Assembly (NCBI GenBank): GCA_022813675.1
Contig: CP063375.1
Span: forward strand, 2,058,001-2,122,000
Direction: 5' to 3'
DNA length: 64,000 bases
DNA from: Deferribacteraceae bacterium V6Fe1
GTDB taxonomy: Bacteria; Chrysiogenota; Deferribacteres; Deferribacterales; Deferrivibrionaceae
A program made the translations under genes and the position numbers. Below are positions 1 to 10,176 of the stretch, in pieces; position 1 is the first letter of the stretch; every line of letters begins with the position of its first letter. The notes under the pieces were generated by a model. That model saw nothing but the letters and a program-made list of their open reading frames with translations, was not told the DNA's origin and did no database searches.

Positions 1-98
1 AGATATTGACATTTAATCAATATATCGGTGCATCAATAATTATTATTGCTATGCTTGTCAGTGAAGTAGGCAGTGCATTAATAAGGAGTAAGAGATGA
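1..98 (+). CDS. C-terminus of an EamA/DMT-family transporter (5' truncated by window)
   Basis: Only the last 31 codons are present, read in the frame starting at base 3 and ending at the TGA at 96-98. They encode a hydrophobic helix (TFNQYIGASIIIIAMLVSE) followed by a basic tail (LIRSKR), which is how EamA/DMT ten-helix exporters usually end. The stop overlaps the start of the next gene (ATGA, 95-98), and that gene is itself an EamA protein. I infer a translationally coupled tandem pair of DMT exporters, possibly a heteromer. Family assignment rests on a short fragment plus context. Confidence 0.55.
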   Translation, partial: ILTFNQYIGASIIIIAMLVSEVGSALIRSKR

Positions 99-976
99 AA
101 CTGAAAATCTTTTTTATACTATTGTCAGGTGTTATCTCAATATCCTTTGCTGCAATTTTTGTGAGATTTTGTGACGATGTACCCCCTCTTATGATTGCAA
201 CATACAGGCTTATTTTTGCAAGTATAATAATTATCTCTATTTTTAAATTTAAACATTATACCATAAGCTCAATAACCAAAAAAGACTTTATTCTGTCAAT
301 AATATCCGGGGTAATACTTTCTGCCCATTTTTACACATGGTTTACCTCAATAAAACTTACCTCCATAGCAAGCAGCGTAGTATTAGTCACAACAAGCCCT
401 ATCTTTGTCGGCATTTTTTCATTTTTTTTATTAAAAGAAAAACAGAACATAAATATTATTGTAGGGATAGCATTGTCTATTATTGGGAGCACAATTTTAA
501 CAATGGGTGATATTAATATAAATAATGCATTGAGCTTTGACAAAAATGCTTTAATCGGAGATATTTTTGCCGTAATTGGTGCTATTGCTGCAGCGATATA
601 CATGATGATTGGGAGTAAAGTAAGAGAAAACCTTGACATAATACCTTACATAACAATAACATACACAGCCAGCGCTTTAACACTATTATTAATCTCAATT
701 TTGTCCGGACAAGTATTTATCGGATACAAGCCGTCTTCATACACTTTTATGTTTCTTTTAGCTATCATCCCTCAGCTGATTGGACATACATCGTTAAATT
801 GGGCTTTAAAACACCTCAAAAGCAGCATGGTTGCAATTGTCACTTTAGGTGAGCCGATTGGTGCTGCAATGCTTGGCTATCTTTTTTTTGGAGAAAAGAT
901 TGACAAATATCAATTTGTAGGAATAATTCTAATATTTATGGCAATACTTATAGCATCTAAAAAAGCTGCCAAATAA
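95..976 (+). CDS. EamA/DMT-family transporter
   Basis: This is a 293-residue integral membrane protein with about ten hydrophobic helices in two repeats of five, the fold and length of the drug/metabolite transporter superfamily. Typical features are the early pattern FVRFCDDVPPLMIATYRL, the repeat-end helix with VVLVTTSPIFVGIFSFFLLKE, and the second-half equivalent MVAIVTLGEPIGAAMLGYLFFGE, where the P/E at the end of helix 9 is characteristic. It would export (or import) a small metabolite across the inner membrane; the substrate cannot be read from sequence. The start ATG overlaps the stop of the preceding EamA gene. lgt follows 16 bases downstream, with a GGAG ribosome site. Confidence 0.85.
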   Translation: MKLKIFFILLSGVISISFAAIFVRFCDDVPPLMIATYRLIFASIIIISIFKFKHYTISSITKKDFILSIISGVILSAHFYTWFTSIKLTSIASSVVLVTTSPIFVGIFSFFLLKEKQNINIIVGIALSIIGSTILTMGDININNALSFDKNALIGDIFAVIGAIAAAIYMMIGSKVRENLDIIPYITITYTASALTLLLISILSGQVFIGYKPSSYTFMFLLAIIPQLIGHTSLNWALKHLKSSMVAIVTLGEPIGAAMLGYLFFGEKIDKYQFVGIILIFMAILIASKKAAK

Positions 977-992
977 ATAAGGAGCTTAGGTA

Positions 993-1946
993 ATGTTTCC
1001 GTATATTTTTAAAATAGGTAACTTTGAAATCCGTTATTACAGCCTTATGTATCTAATAGGAATATTACTTGCAATCTATTTTACCAAAAAAAAGGCTAAA
1101 AAATTGCACTATAACCCTGATGAAATAGAAAACATAATCCTTTTTACATTTATGGGGGGGATATTAGGGGCAAGAATCTATTATGTGCTATTAAAGTGGG
1201 AATTTTATAAGAATACACCTTTTGAAATATTGGCTGTATGGCACGGCGGTCTTGCAATACACGGCGGAATAATAGGCGGTTTTTTGACTCTACTTTTAAT
1301 CACAAAACTCAAGAAAATAAAATTACTCTTTCTCGGGGATTTAATTTTACCATTTTTGCTTTTAGCTCAAGGGATTGGAAGATTTGGGAATTTTGCCAAC
1401 GGTGAAGCCCACGGAGTCCCAACAATTACTCCGTTATCCATAATATTTTCCCTAAAAAACAAATTTCCCGAATTTTGGGCTACGGTATTAGCTACACTAA
1501 AGATAGAAAACAACCCGATATCTGTTTCTACCATAAAAGAGTTAATCGATAGCGGTAAAAAAATAACTGTCATATTTGAAAACAAAGCTTACGAATTAAA
1601 ATATTATGTGCCTTGGGGGATAAGTTTTCCTAAAAAATACTTCCCCCCTGCCTACCAAGATTTTGGAACACTTCCTGTTCACCCCACCTTTTTTTATGAA
1701 ATGATTTTAAACTTCATTGGGGCCGCTTTTTTAATAATATTGTGGAAAAATGATAAAAATCTTGGGGCGGGAAAAATCACTGGGCTTTACCTGATACTTT
1801 ACGGAATCATAAGAGGTTTTGTCACCACTTTCAGAGCAGATGATCTTATGATTGGAATTTTCAGAGCACCTCATTTGGCAAGTATGGCAATGGTAATTAT
1901 AGGAGCCATTATTCTATACAAAGGGGGAACAAGTGAAAACAGATAG
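993..1946 (+). CDS. lgt: Prolipoprotein diacylglyceryl transferase
   Basis: Lgt transfers a diacylglyceryl group from phosphatidylglycerol to the lipobox cysteine of prolipoproteins in the inner membrane. Visible family motifs are the HGG-rich block (WHGGLAIHGGIIGG), the Lgt signature GRFGNFANGEAHG (catalytic-region Arg/Asn/Glu) and HPTFFYE near the C-terminal helices. At 317 residues it is longer than the usual 260-280. The excess is a segment of about 60 residues between GVPT and PWGISFP, where most Lgt proteins pass directly from NGE..G.PT to PWG. It overlaps the next gene by 14 bases. Lipoproteins that would need this enzyme occur in the window (47487-48500). Confidence 0.95.
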   Translation: MFPYIFKIGNFEIRYYSLMYLIGILLAIYFTKKKAKKLHYNPDEIENIILFTFMGGILGARIYYVLLKWEFYKNTPFEILAVWHGGLAIHGGIIGGFLTLLLITKLKKIKLLFLGDLILPFLLLAQGIGRFGNFANGEAHGVPTITPLSIIFSLKNKFPEFWATVLATLKIENNPISVSTIKELIDSGKKITVIFENKAYELKYYVPWGISFPKKYFPPAYQDFGTLPVHPTFFYEMILNFIGAAFLIILWKNDKNLGAGKITGLYLILYGIIRGFVTTFRADDLMIGIFRAPHLASMAMVIIGAIILYKGGTSENR

Positions 1947-2490
1947 AGAAACCGCACTATCAGTTTTACAGGAATATACTAAATCCAATTCTCTTTTGAA
2001 ACATGCATTTGCTGTAGAGCAAGCGATGAAATCTTATGCCAAAAAGTTTGGTGAAGATACCGAAAAGTGGGGCTTTACCGGACTGCTGCACGATTTTGAT
2101 TATGAAATGTACCCAAGTATCGATGAACATCCTTCTAAGGGGGTGGAAATACTGAAGGAGAAAGGGGTAGATGAAGATATATTGCAAGCCATTTTAGGGC
2201 ATGCAGATTATACCAATACACCCAGAAACACACTTATGGCAAAAACACTTTTTGCAGTTGATGAACTTTGTGGTTTTTTAATGGCTTGTGGCTACGTAAG
2301 ACCTGACAAAAAAATATCAAATCTGGAAGTCAAAAGTGTTAAGAAAAAACTAAAAGACAAATCTTTTGCAAAAGGTGTCAACAGAGATGACATCGAAAAG
2401 GGGATTTTAGAACTCGGTATTGATAAAGATGAGCATATTAAGTTTGTTATCGATTCCCTGGCAGAAATTGAAGATATACTTATGGCATAA
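1933..2490 (+). CDS. HD-domain hydrolase
   Basis: A 185-residue HD-superfamily protein. Conserved metal-ligand positions are H33 (LLKHAFAVE), H53-D54 (GLLHDFDYE), the EHP motif around residue 64 and GHADY around residue 90. This is the arrangement of HDIG-type metal-dependent phosphohydrolases that are annotated as general HD hydrolases. The substrate, possibly a nucleotide or other phosphoester, is not identifiable. The start is GTG at 1933 preceded by AGGGGG, and it overlaps the end of lgt by 14 bases, so it is probably translationally coupled to lgt. The C-terminal 70 residues are helical and lysine-rich. Confidence 0.8.
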   Translation: MKTDRETALSVLQEYTKSNSLLKHAFAVEQAMKSYAKKFGEDTEKWGFTGLLHDFDYEMYPSIDEHPSKGVEILKEKGVDEDILQAILGHADYTNTPRNTLMAKTLFAVDELCGFLMACGYVRPDKKISNLEVKSVKKKLKDKSFAKGVNRDDIEKGILELGIDKDEHIKFVIDSLAEIEDILMA

Positions 2491-2515
2491 AATAATAATT
2501 TTTATGGAATATACA

Positions 2516-2544
2516 TTGAATTATAAATTACATTCTGATATTAT
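2516..2544 (+). promoter_or_regulatory. Putative sigma-70 promoter for the mre/rod operon
   Basis: TTGAAT at 2516-2521 and TATTAT at 2539-2544 are separated by 17 bases, in the 84-base gap between the HD-hydrolase gene and mreB. The predicted transcript starts about 25 bases before mreB, leaving room for the strong GGAGG ribosome site at 2565-2569. Read by eye only. Confidence 0.5.
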
Positions 2545-2562
2545 ATTTATTTAGAATTTTAA

Positions 2563-3597
<1,035 letters not shown>

Positions 3598-3604
3598 ATA
3601 ATTG

Positions 3605-4405
3605 ATGGTAAAAAAAAGATACCTTTTTCTGATATTAGCTTTCGTATCAGCCTTAATTATTGTACAAGTTAAAAACCCAAAGATTACCGGACCATTCAGA
3701 GGTATTTTGGGAAATATATTAAATCCAATTGTCTATACTTATTATGTTACCTCAAATTCAATAGGTAATTTAGTAAACAATTATATATTTCTCGTTAATG
3801 TAAAAAAAGAGAATGAGCTTTTAAAAAAAGAGCTGAACAATTACAAATTTGAAATAAGTATTTTGAAAGAAAAGCTAACAGATTACGAAAGACTAAAACA
3901 ACTTTTAGAATTTAAAGATGCTTATAATTTTGATACGGTGGCTTGTAATATAATTGGTAAAAACTTAACAGACTCACTTAGCTATTTTATTATCGATAAA
4001 GGGATGAAAGACAATATTAAGGTAAATGATACCATTGTCGGGCACACGGGGCTTGTAGGCAAAGTAGATGACGTATATATCAATTCATCTTTAGTCAAAG
4101 TTATACTTGATATAACAAATAATGTAAGTGTTATGAATTTTGAAACGCGGACTACCGGTATACTTAAAGGGGATGGCAAAGGTGGTATTTATGTAGATTA
4201 CTATGATAAATTGGAGCCCGTTCAAATAAACGACCTTTTCATAACGACCGGATTAGGTGGAGTTTATCCAAAAGGGATACCTGTTGGCACAGTAATTAAG
4301 ATAGAAGATTCTGAAAGTAATCTATTTCAAAAAATTATACTAAAGCCACTAATCAACTTTAATAAAATAGAAAACGCCCTTATTATAAAAAATGTTAAGA
4401 AATAA
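3605..4405 (+). CDS. mreC: Rod-shape-determining protein MreC
   Basis: MreC is a bitopic inner-membrane protein whose periplasmic coiled coil and beta-barrel domains activate PBP2/RodA. Seen here are one N-terminal membrane helix (YLFLILAFVSALIIVQV), a lysine/glutamate-rich coiled coil (KKENELLKKELNNYKFEI, roughly residues 65-100) and the conserved C-terminal beta domain with DKGMKDNIKVND and GLVGKV. Length 266 residues is typical. An ATG at 3605 is preceded directly by TTG at 3602; neither has a good ribosome site, and I chose ATG. The end overlaps mreD by 14 bases. Confidence 0.93.
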   Translation: MVKKRYLFLILAFVSALIIVQVKNPKITGPFRGILGNILNPIVYTYYVTSNSIGNLVNNYIFLVNVKKENELLKKELNNYKFEISILKEKLTDYERLKQLLEFKDAYNFDTVACNIIGKNLTDSLSYFIIDKGMKDNIKVNDTIVGHTGLVGKVDDVYINSSLVKVILDITNNVSVMNFETRTTGILKGDGKGGIYVDYYDKLEPVQINDLFITTGLGGVYPKGIPVGTVIKIEDSESNLFQKIILKPLINFNKIENALIIKNVKK

Positions 4406-4853
4406 ATATTTACAATATGCTACTTTATGTTTTATCGGTACTGTTGTATTTTTAATTTACAACCGTTTTGTGAAGCACTTTGATTTTTTAGTCATTTTTT
4501 TCTTACTTTATTTAACCACCGGGAAAAAATTTAAGGACTTTATCTATTACATATTTATTGGCGGTTTATTTTTTGACTACTTATATCCGAGCTATTTTGG
4601 CGTAGGTTTTTTTATATTTTATGTAATGTTTATATTTAAAAGTTTTTACGATAAATTTTTTACCAGCGAAAAAAGTCACAGCTACTTCCCTTTTATAATC
4701 ATATCAATTTTATTTTATAAATCTATACTTGTATTTTTCGTTATGAAGGCTCAAGATATGGAAATAATTAAATTGTTAATTTCGGCAGCCGTAGATTTAT
4801 CTATATATTACTTGGTAAACTTTTATTTAGTGAGGCAAGAAGTTGTTATTTAG
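4392..4853 (+). CDS. mreD: Rod-shape-determining protein MreD
   Basis: A 153-residue, very hydrophobic protein with about five membrane helices and few charged residues, lying between mreC and mrdA where mreD always sits. MreD is a small membrane component of the elongasome with low sequence conservation, so the assignment leans on position and topology, including a loop resembling the GLFFDYLYPSYFG element of the family. It overlaps mreC by 14 bases and the TTG start of mrdA by 11 bases. Confidence 0.85.
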   Translation: MLRNKYLQYATLCFIGTVVFLIYNRFVKHFDFLVIFFLLYLTTGKKFKDFIYYIFIGGLFFDYLYPSYFGVGFFIFYVMFIFKSFYDKFFTSEKSHSYFPFIIISILFYKSILVFFVMKAQDMEIIKLLISAAVDLSIYYLVNFYLVRQEVVI

Positions 4854-6657
4854 AAAGCTTGAAGACAAGATTAACTTAATTTACAACAAAAAGTCTGTAG
4901 TTTTTTTTGCGTTTTTACTTATCGGCTTTTTCATTATCTTTCTTAGACTACTTTATCTGCAAGTTATTAACTATGACAAATATAAAAAAATAGCAGACAA
5001 CAACAGAATAAGAGTTGTCAGAGTAAAAGCAGATCGCGGATTTATTTATGATAGAAATGATAATATTATTGTAAAAAATAAACCAAGCTATAACCTTTAT
5101 CTCGTAAGAGAAGATATTGAAGATAAAAATAATTTATTAAATTTAATAAACCAAAAGATACCTATCGATAGAGAATTAATAGAAAAAAGATTAAAAAAAG
5201 CATACTACTATCAAGAAGTTCTTGCATATAGAGGGTTAACTTTTGAAGAGTTGTCATATTTCAGTGAAAATATTGAAGACTTACAGGGGGTAAGTATAAA
5301 ACTTGACCCGGTAAGAGACTATCTGGATAGCACTTCAATGAGCCATATAATCGGATATCTTGGGGAAACTACAGAGCAGGATTTAAAAACAAAGCCAAAT
5401 TACTTCGGCGGGGACTTAATTGGCAAAACCGGTGTTGAATATTTTTATGAAGATATACTAAAGGGGAAAGACGGGAAAAAGTTTATTGAAGTAGACAGCT
5501 TGGGTCAAACTATAAATACCATAGAATTTCAGCCCCCGATTAACGGAAAATCTCTTAAGCTTTCAGTAGACTACAGGCTTCAAAAGTTTGCTCAAAAGCT
5601 TTTTGGGAATAAGCGCGGGTCTATAGTCGTTGAAGATGTTCAAACCGGTGAATTAATACTATTATTTTCTTCCCCCACATACGACCTTAATGATTTTGTA
5701 CCATATATCACACAAGAAAACTGGGACAAACTTATAAAGGATAACAAAAAACCGCTACTTAACAGGGCTATTGAAAGCCATTACCCGCCGGGCTCTATCT
5801 TTAAAATACTAATGGCACTTATAGGGCTAAAGGAAAAAGTCATTACCCCAAATACGGAATTTTTTTGTAATGGTAAACTTGAGTTTGGTAACTATGAATA
5901 CAAATGCTGGAAAACTGCAGGGCACGGAGATGTGGATTTAAAAAAGGCAATAGCTGAATCATGCGACGTATACTTTTATAATTTGGGGCTACAGTTGGGA
6001 ATAGATAAAATTTCAGAATATGCAAAGAGATTTAAATTGGGTGAATACACAAATGTAGATATACCTAATGAAAAAAGTGGGATATTCCCTAATAGAGATT
6101 GGAAAAAAAATGCTTTTAACCAAATATGGTTTCCAGGAGAAACAATTATAACTTCAATTGGTCAGGGGTATATCAGTGTAACCCCTATTCAATTGGTCAA
6201 TATGTTTGCGGGAATTTTCAACGGAGGAAAAATACTAAAACCTCATATTGTAAAGTCAATAATAGATGATAACGGAGAAACTTTAACCAAAACAGAAATC
6301 TACGACACTATTACAATTCCGGAAAAGATAAAAAAATCCATTCTCGAAGGGATGACGGAGGCGGTCTATGGCAGACACGGCACATCTTACAGGGCAAGGG
6401 TAGAATCAATATCCGTTGCAGGAAAAACAGGGACAGCACAAGTAGTCAGCCTTAAAAAAACCGAAAAATATGACGATGATAAAATTCCTGAAAAATATAG
6501 AGACCATTCTTGGTTTGCAGCGGTCTTCCCCGCACAACAACCTCAATACGCTCTCATTGCAATGGTTGAGCACGGAGGCTCGGGCAGCCAGAGTGCCGCA
6601 GCTCTTGCCGGTGCAATAATAAATAAAATGGTGGACTTAAATTATGTTTCAGATTGA
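4843..6657 (+). CDS. mrdA: Penicillin-binding protein 2 (peptidoglycan transpeptidase)
   Basis: PBP2 cross-links peptidoglycan during side-wall growth, working with RodA. The protein has 604 residues: one N-terminal membrane helix (about 18-40), the dimerisation domain with RGFIYDRN (class B PBP motif), and the transpeptidase domain. The three active-site motifs are SxxK in PPGSIFKI, SxD in ESCDVYFYN (SxD rather than SxN is usual in PBP2) and KTGTAQV. The start is TTG at 4843, supported by TGAGG upstream and by overlap with mreD; no ATG gives a full first helix. It overlaps rodA by 14 bases. Confidence 0.96.
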   Translation: MLFRKLEDKINLIYNKKSVVFFAFLLIGFFIIFLRLLYLQVINYDKYKKIADNNRIRVVRVKADRGFIYDRNDNIIVKNKPSYNLYLVREDIEDKNNLLNLINQKIPIDRELIEKRLKKAYYYQEVLAYRGLTFEELSYFSENIEDLQGVSIKLDPVRDYLDSTSMSHIIGYLGETTEQDLKTKPNYFGGDLIGKTGVEYFYEDILKGKDGKKFIEVDSLGQTINTIEFQPPINGKSLKLSVDYRLQKFAQKLFGNKRGSIVVEDVQTGELILLFSSPTYDLNDFVPYITQENWDKLIKDNKKPLLNRAIESHYPPGSIFKILMALIGLKEKVITPNTEFFCNGKLEFGNYEYKCWKTAGHGDVDLKKAIAESCDVYFYNLGLQLGIDKISEYAKRFKLGEYTNVDIPNEKSGIFPNRDWKKNAFNQIWFPGETIITSIGQGYISVTPIQLVNMFAGIFNGGKILKPHIVKSIIDDNGETLTKTEIYDTITIPEKIKKSILEGMTEAVYGRHGTSYRARVESISVAGKTGTAQVVSLKKTEKYDDDKIPEKYRDHSWFAAVFPAQQPQYALIAMVEHGGSGSQSAAALAGAIINKMVDLNYVSD

Positions 6658-7759
6658 TAAAAGACAGCTTAAAAACTTTGACGTCATATTGGTATTAATA
6701 ATTTTTTTAATTAATATATGTGGTATTTTAGCAATTTACAGCGCTTCGTATGATATGGCTGATGGGACATTTGATGCATATTACAAAAAACAGATACTAT
6801 GGTTTATCATAGGGATATTGACCTTTTTATTCTTTTCTGCAGTTAGCTATAAGAGATGGATAGAATACGCATATGTTTTATATGCATTGGGTATCATTCT
6901 TCTGATTCTCGTCTTAATAATAGGACATGTAGGTATGGGTGCCCAAAGATGGATAAATATCGGCGGTTTTAGACTACAACCTTCCGAAACATTTAAAATA
7001 ATATTTGTCATTATTTTAGCTTACAACTTTCGGGATTTATCCGAAAATAATCTGACACTTATTGATATCATAAAAAAGTCTTTAATTTTGTTCCCCCCTT
7101 TTCTACTTATTTTCTTACAACCAGACCTTGGCACAGCTGTAATATTTTTGGCCGTATGGGGTATGGTTTTACTATACAGAGGGGTTACAAAATGGACTTT
7201 TCTTATCAGTCTTTTCACATTTGTTTTAAGTATGCCGGTATTATGGTTTAACCTAAAAGAATACCAGAAAAACAGAGTACTCACTTTTTTAAATCCTGAA
7301 AGAGACCCTTTTGGAAGTGGCTACCATGTAATACAGTCTAAAGTCGCTATAGGCTCAGGAGGGATTTTTGGAAAAGGGTTTCTTCAAGGTACGCAAACTC
7401 ACTTAAAATTTTTACCTGAAAGACATACGGATTTTATATTTTCACTTATTAACGAAGAATTTGGACTAATTGGTGGCAGTATAATACTATTATTATTTAT
7501 CCTGCTAATATACAGAATTATTCAAAATGCCACTGAAACAAGTGAGCCAACGGCAAAAATACTTTGTATTGCTGTTGCTTCCGTTACATTCTTTCAAGTT
7601 TTTGTTAATTCAGCAATGACTGTATCATTAATGCCCGTGGTTGGAATACCTATGCCTTTCATAAGCTACGGGGGTTCATCAATGTTAACATTTATGGCAA
7701 TGATGGGTCTTGTTAATTCCGCAAAAATGAGAAAATTTAATTCCCCTTCGGAATATTAA
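6644..7759 (+). CDS. rodA: SEDS peptidoglycan glycosyltransferase RodA
   Basis: RodA polymerises lipid II into glycan strands as partner of PBP2. At 371 residues with about ten membrane helices it fits the SEDS family. Motifs seen are LQPSETFKI (family QPSE.K), the long periplasmic loop with GSGGIFGKGFLQGTQTH, PERHTDFIFSLINEEFG, which contains the catalytic-region Asp/Glu, and GIPMPFISYGGSSM near the end. It overlaps mrdA by 14 bases, so the five mre/mrd/rod genes are almost certainly one transcript. Confidence 0.96.
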   Translation: MFQIDKRQLKNFDVILVLIIFLINICGILAIYSASYDMADGTFDAYYKKQILWFIIGILTFLFFSAVSYKRWIEYAYVLYALGIILLILVLIIGHVGMGAQRWINIGGFRLQPSETFKIIFVIILAYNFRDLSENNLTLIDIIKKSLILFPPFLLIFLQPDLGTAVIFLAVWGMVLLYRGVTKWTFLISLFTFVLSMPVLWFNLKEYQKNRVLTFLNPERDPFGSGYHVIQSKVAIGSGGIFGKGFLQGTQTHLKFLPERHTDFIFSLINEEFGLIGGSIILLLFILLIYRIIQNATETSEPTAKILCIAVASVTFFQVFVNSAMTVSLMPVVGIPMPFISYGGSSMLTFMAMMGLVNSAKMRKFNSPSEY

Positions 7760-7779
7760 AAAATAATTAAGGACTATAT

Positions 7780-10158
7780 ATGGAATATTTAAAACTATTA
7801 AATGTCAACAAACCTCTGAGATATATTAACAATGAGTTTAACTCATACCATAAAAACGACCCCGATGCACTTAAGTTTTGCCTTATTTTCCCTGATGTTT
7901 ATGAAGTAGGTATGTCTCACTTGGGCATAAAAATACTATATGAACGCCTTAATCAGGAAAAAAATATTATTTGCGAAAGATTCTTTATGCCTTGGGTTGA
8001 TGCTCTTGATGAGTTTGGTAAAGAAATGTTTGTATCCCTTGAAAGCCAAACTCCTTTATCAAAATTTGACATAATAGGGTTTTCTTTACAGTATGAGCTT
8101 TCCTATACAAATGTGCTAAAAATATTATCTGAAAGTAATATACCTCTATTATCGGAGGATAGAAGTGAAAATTCTCCAATAGTCTTTGCAGGAGGACCTT
8201 GTGTGGTAAACCCTGCACCAATCGAAGAATTTATAGATGTATTTTTCATAGGTGAAATGGAAGAGGAACTGATAAAAGTTTTAAATGATATTAACGATAA
8301 AAAACTGACAAGAAGTGAAAAACTTGAGAAGATTAATAGATACGATTTTACTTACACACCGGCTCTCCAAAAAGACAAAGTGGTCAAAAAAAATATATAT
8401 AAAAATTTTCATAATGATTATACGGTAATAAAACCTGTTGTCCCCCTCATGCCAATTGTTCAGGACAGAGTAACAATTGAAATTTCAAGAGGTTGCACAA
8501 GAGGTTGCAGATTTTGTCAAGCGGGTATGATTTATAGGCCTTCAAGGGAAAGAAGTGTTTCTGATATTATAGAAAATGCCATTGAACAAATTAAGAATAC
8601 AGGCTACTTAGAAGTCTCCCTTTTGTCACTTTCCGCTGCTGACTACTCATGTCTTGAAGAACTTCTGATAAAACTTTCAGAAGCACTTTCAGATAATAAA
8701 GTTTCTCTAAGTCTTCCATCCATAAGAGCAGACAGGGTAAAAGATTATATTTTTCAAGAATTAAAAAAGGTAAGAAAGTCTGGATTCACAATTGCACCTG
8801 AAGCAGGAAGCCAAAGGATGCGAAATATAATTAATAAAAATTTGACAGAAGAAGAGATTATTGATGCGGTGGTTTGTGCTTCCAATAATGGTTTTAACGG
8901 TGCAAAGCTATACTTTATGATTGGCTTGCCATTTGAAACCGACGAAGATGTTTTGGAGATAGCAAACTTGGCCTTAAAAATAAAAAGAAAAGTAAGAAAA
9001 AGCTTTAACGTTACCGTATCCGTCTCTAACTTTGTTCCAAAACCTTTTACCCCGTTTCAGTGGTTTCCCCAAAATGGTATAGATGAAATTAAAAGGAAAC
9101 AGCGAATCATAAGCGAAGCCTTGCACAATTCTAAAATCAGATACAAATTTCACGACCCTTATCAAAGTATACTTGAAGGAGCAATATCCCGCGGTGACAG
9201 GAGGATGGGTAGGGTATTAAAAAATGCTTTAAATATCGGAAATATTTATGACGGTTGGTCAGAACATTTTAATTTTGACAATTGGCTCAAAAGTTTTGAA
9301 CAGGCTGGCTTAACTTTTGAAGAAACTGCAATGAAGTCATTTGATAAAGCTGATACTTTGCCATGGGATAATATTGATACCGGCGTTTCAAAAGAATTTT
9401 TATGGCAAGAATACGAAAAATCAAAATACGAAAAAACTACTGACGATTGCCGTGAAACAGACTGTAAAGGTTGCGGTATTTGCGACTTTAAAGAAATCAA
9501 AAACATCGATGCTATAAAATCATCCTTTAAACAAAAAGACAACTTAACAGGAGAAAAAGTATTTGAAAAGATTGCTTTTGTGTTCACTAAGAAAGATATC
9601 AGCTCACTATTTTCCGCAATAGACTTAAACAGAATCCTTTCCCAATCATTCAATATTGCCGGGATAGAGCTTGCCTACTCAAAGGGTTTTAACCCCCAAC
9701 CAAAGCTTAGCTACCTTTACCCTCTTCCCGTTGGAGTTGAAGGTGAAAATGAAATTTTACTTACTAAAATCAATACTGATAATTTAAACGAAAAGTTGCA
9801 AAAACTTAATGATATATTACCAAAGGGATTATATTTCAAAACATACTATAATGCAGACTCTATCAATCTTTCTGCCGACTTTATTGCGGAATATGAATTC
9901 GACAAATTGTCTTTTGATATAATCAAATCATATATAGATAAAAACCAGGCTTTTTATCAGAAAAAAGGTAAAAATGGAAATATGAAAGATATTAAACTGA
10001 TTGATTACCTTTTTGAAATTGGCGAAAATTATTTAAAATTGAAGGTTTCCAACCTCGGGACGTTTAATTTTGTTGAATTTTTTAAATATTTAAACTATAA
10101 TATTTCTAAAATTAAAATAACGCGCAAAAGTTTAACCCCTTTTGAAGAATTACTATAA
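7780..10158 (+). CDS. B12-binding radical SAM protein fused to a radical-SAM-linked (DUF2344) domain
   Basis: 792 residues in three parts. Residues 1-190 form a cobalamin-binding-like domain (FAGGPCVVNPAPIEEF). Residues 230-520 are a radical SAM barrel with the cluster motif CTRGCRFC and the downstream FTIAPEAGSQRMR element. Residues from about 590 form the domain often encoded by a separate adjacent gene (TIGR03936/DUF2344). This is the TIGR03960 + TIGR03936 fusion; its reaction is not established to my knowledge, though homologues often neighbour ribonuclease G or ribosomal protein genes. A linker cysteine cluster (C557, C562, C565, C568; Cx4Cx2Cx2C) could hold metal. It lies 20 bases after rodA. 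Confidence 0.9.
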   Translation: MEYLKLLNVNKPLRYINNEFNSYHKNDPDALKFCLIFPDVYEVGMSHLGIKILYERLNQEKNIICERFFMPWVDALDEFGKEMFVSLESQTPLSKFDIIGFSLQYELSYTNVLKILSESNIPLLSEDRSENSPIVFAGGPCVVNPAPIEEFIDVFFIGEMEEELIKVLNDINDKKLTRSEKLEKINRYDFTYTPALQKDKVVKKNIYKNFHNDYTVIKPVVPLMPIVQDRVTIEISRGCTRGCRFCQAGMIYRPSRERSVSDIIENAIEQIKNTGYLEVSLLSLSAADYSCLEELLIKLSEALSDNKVSLSLPSIRADRVKDYIFQELKKVRKSGFTIAPEAGSQRMRNIINKNLTEEEIIDAVVCASNNGFNGAKLYFMIGLPFETDEDVLEIANLALKIKRKVRKSFNVTVSVSNFVPKPFTPFQWFPQNGIDEIKRKQRIISEALHNSKIRYKFHDPYQSILEGAISRGDRRMGRVLKNALNIGNIYDGWSEHFNFDNWLKSFEQAGLTFEETAMKSFDKADTLPWDNIDTGVSKEFLWQEYEKSKYEKTTDDCRETDCKGCGICDFKEIKNIDAIKSSFKQKDNLTGEKVFEKIAFVFTKKDISSLFSAIDLNRILSQSFNIAGIELAYSKGFNPQPKLSYLYPLPVGVEGENEILLTKINTDNLNEKLQKLNDILPKGLYFKTYYNADSINLSADFIAEYEFDKLSFDIIKSYIDKNQAFYQKKGKNGNMKDIKLIDYLFEIGENYLKLKVSNLGTFNFVEFFKYLNYNISKIKITRKSLTPFEELL

Positions 10159-10176
10159 CTAATAGAGGAGAAGATT

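Noticed and set aside
9246-9653. Antisense reading frames of 60-160 codons (such as this one, 11013-11492, 31855-32262, 62210-62593)
   Set aside because: They lie wholly or mostly opposite well-supported genes, have no ribosome sites or family resemblance, and are expected by chance.
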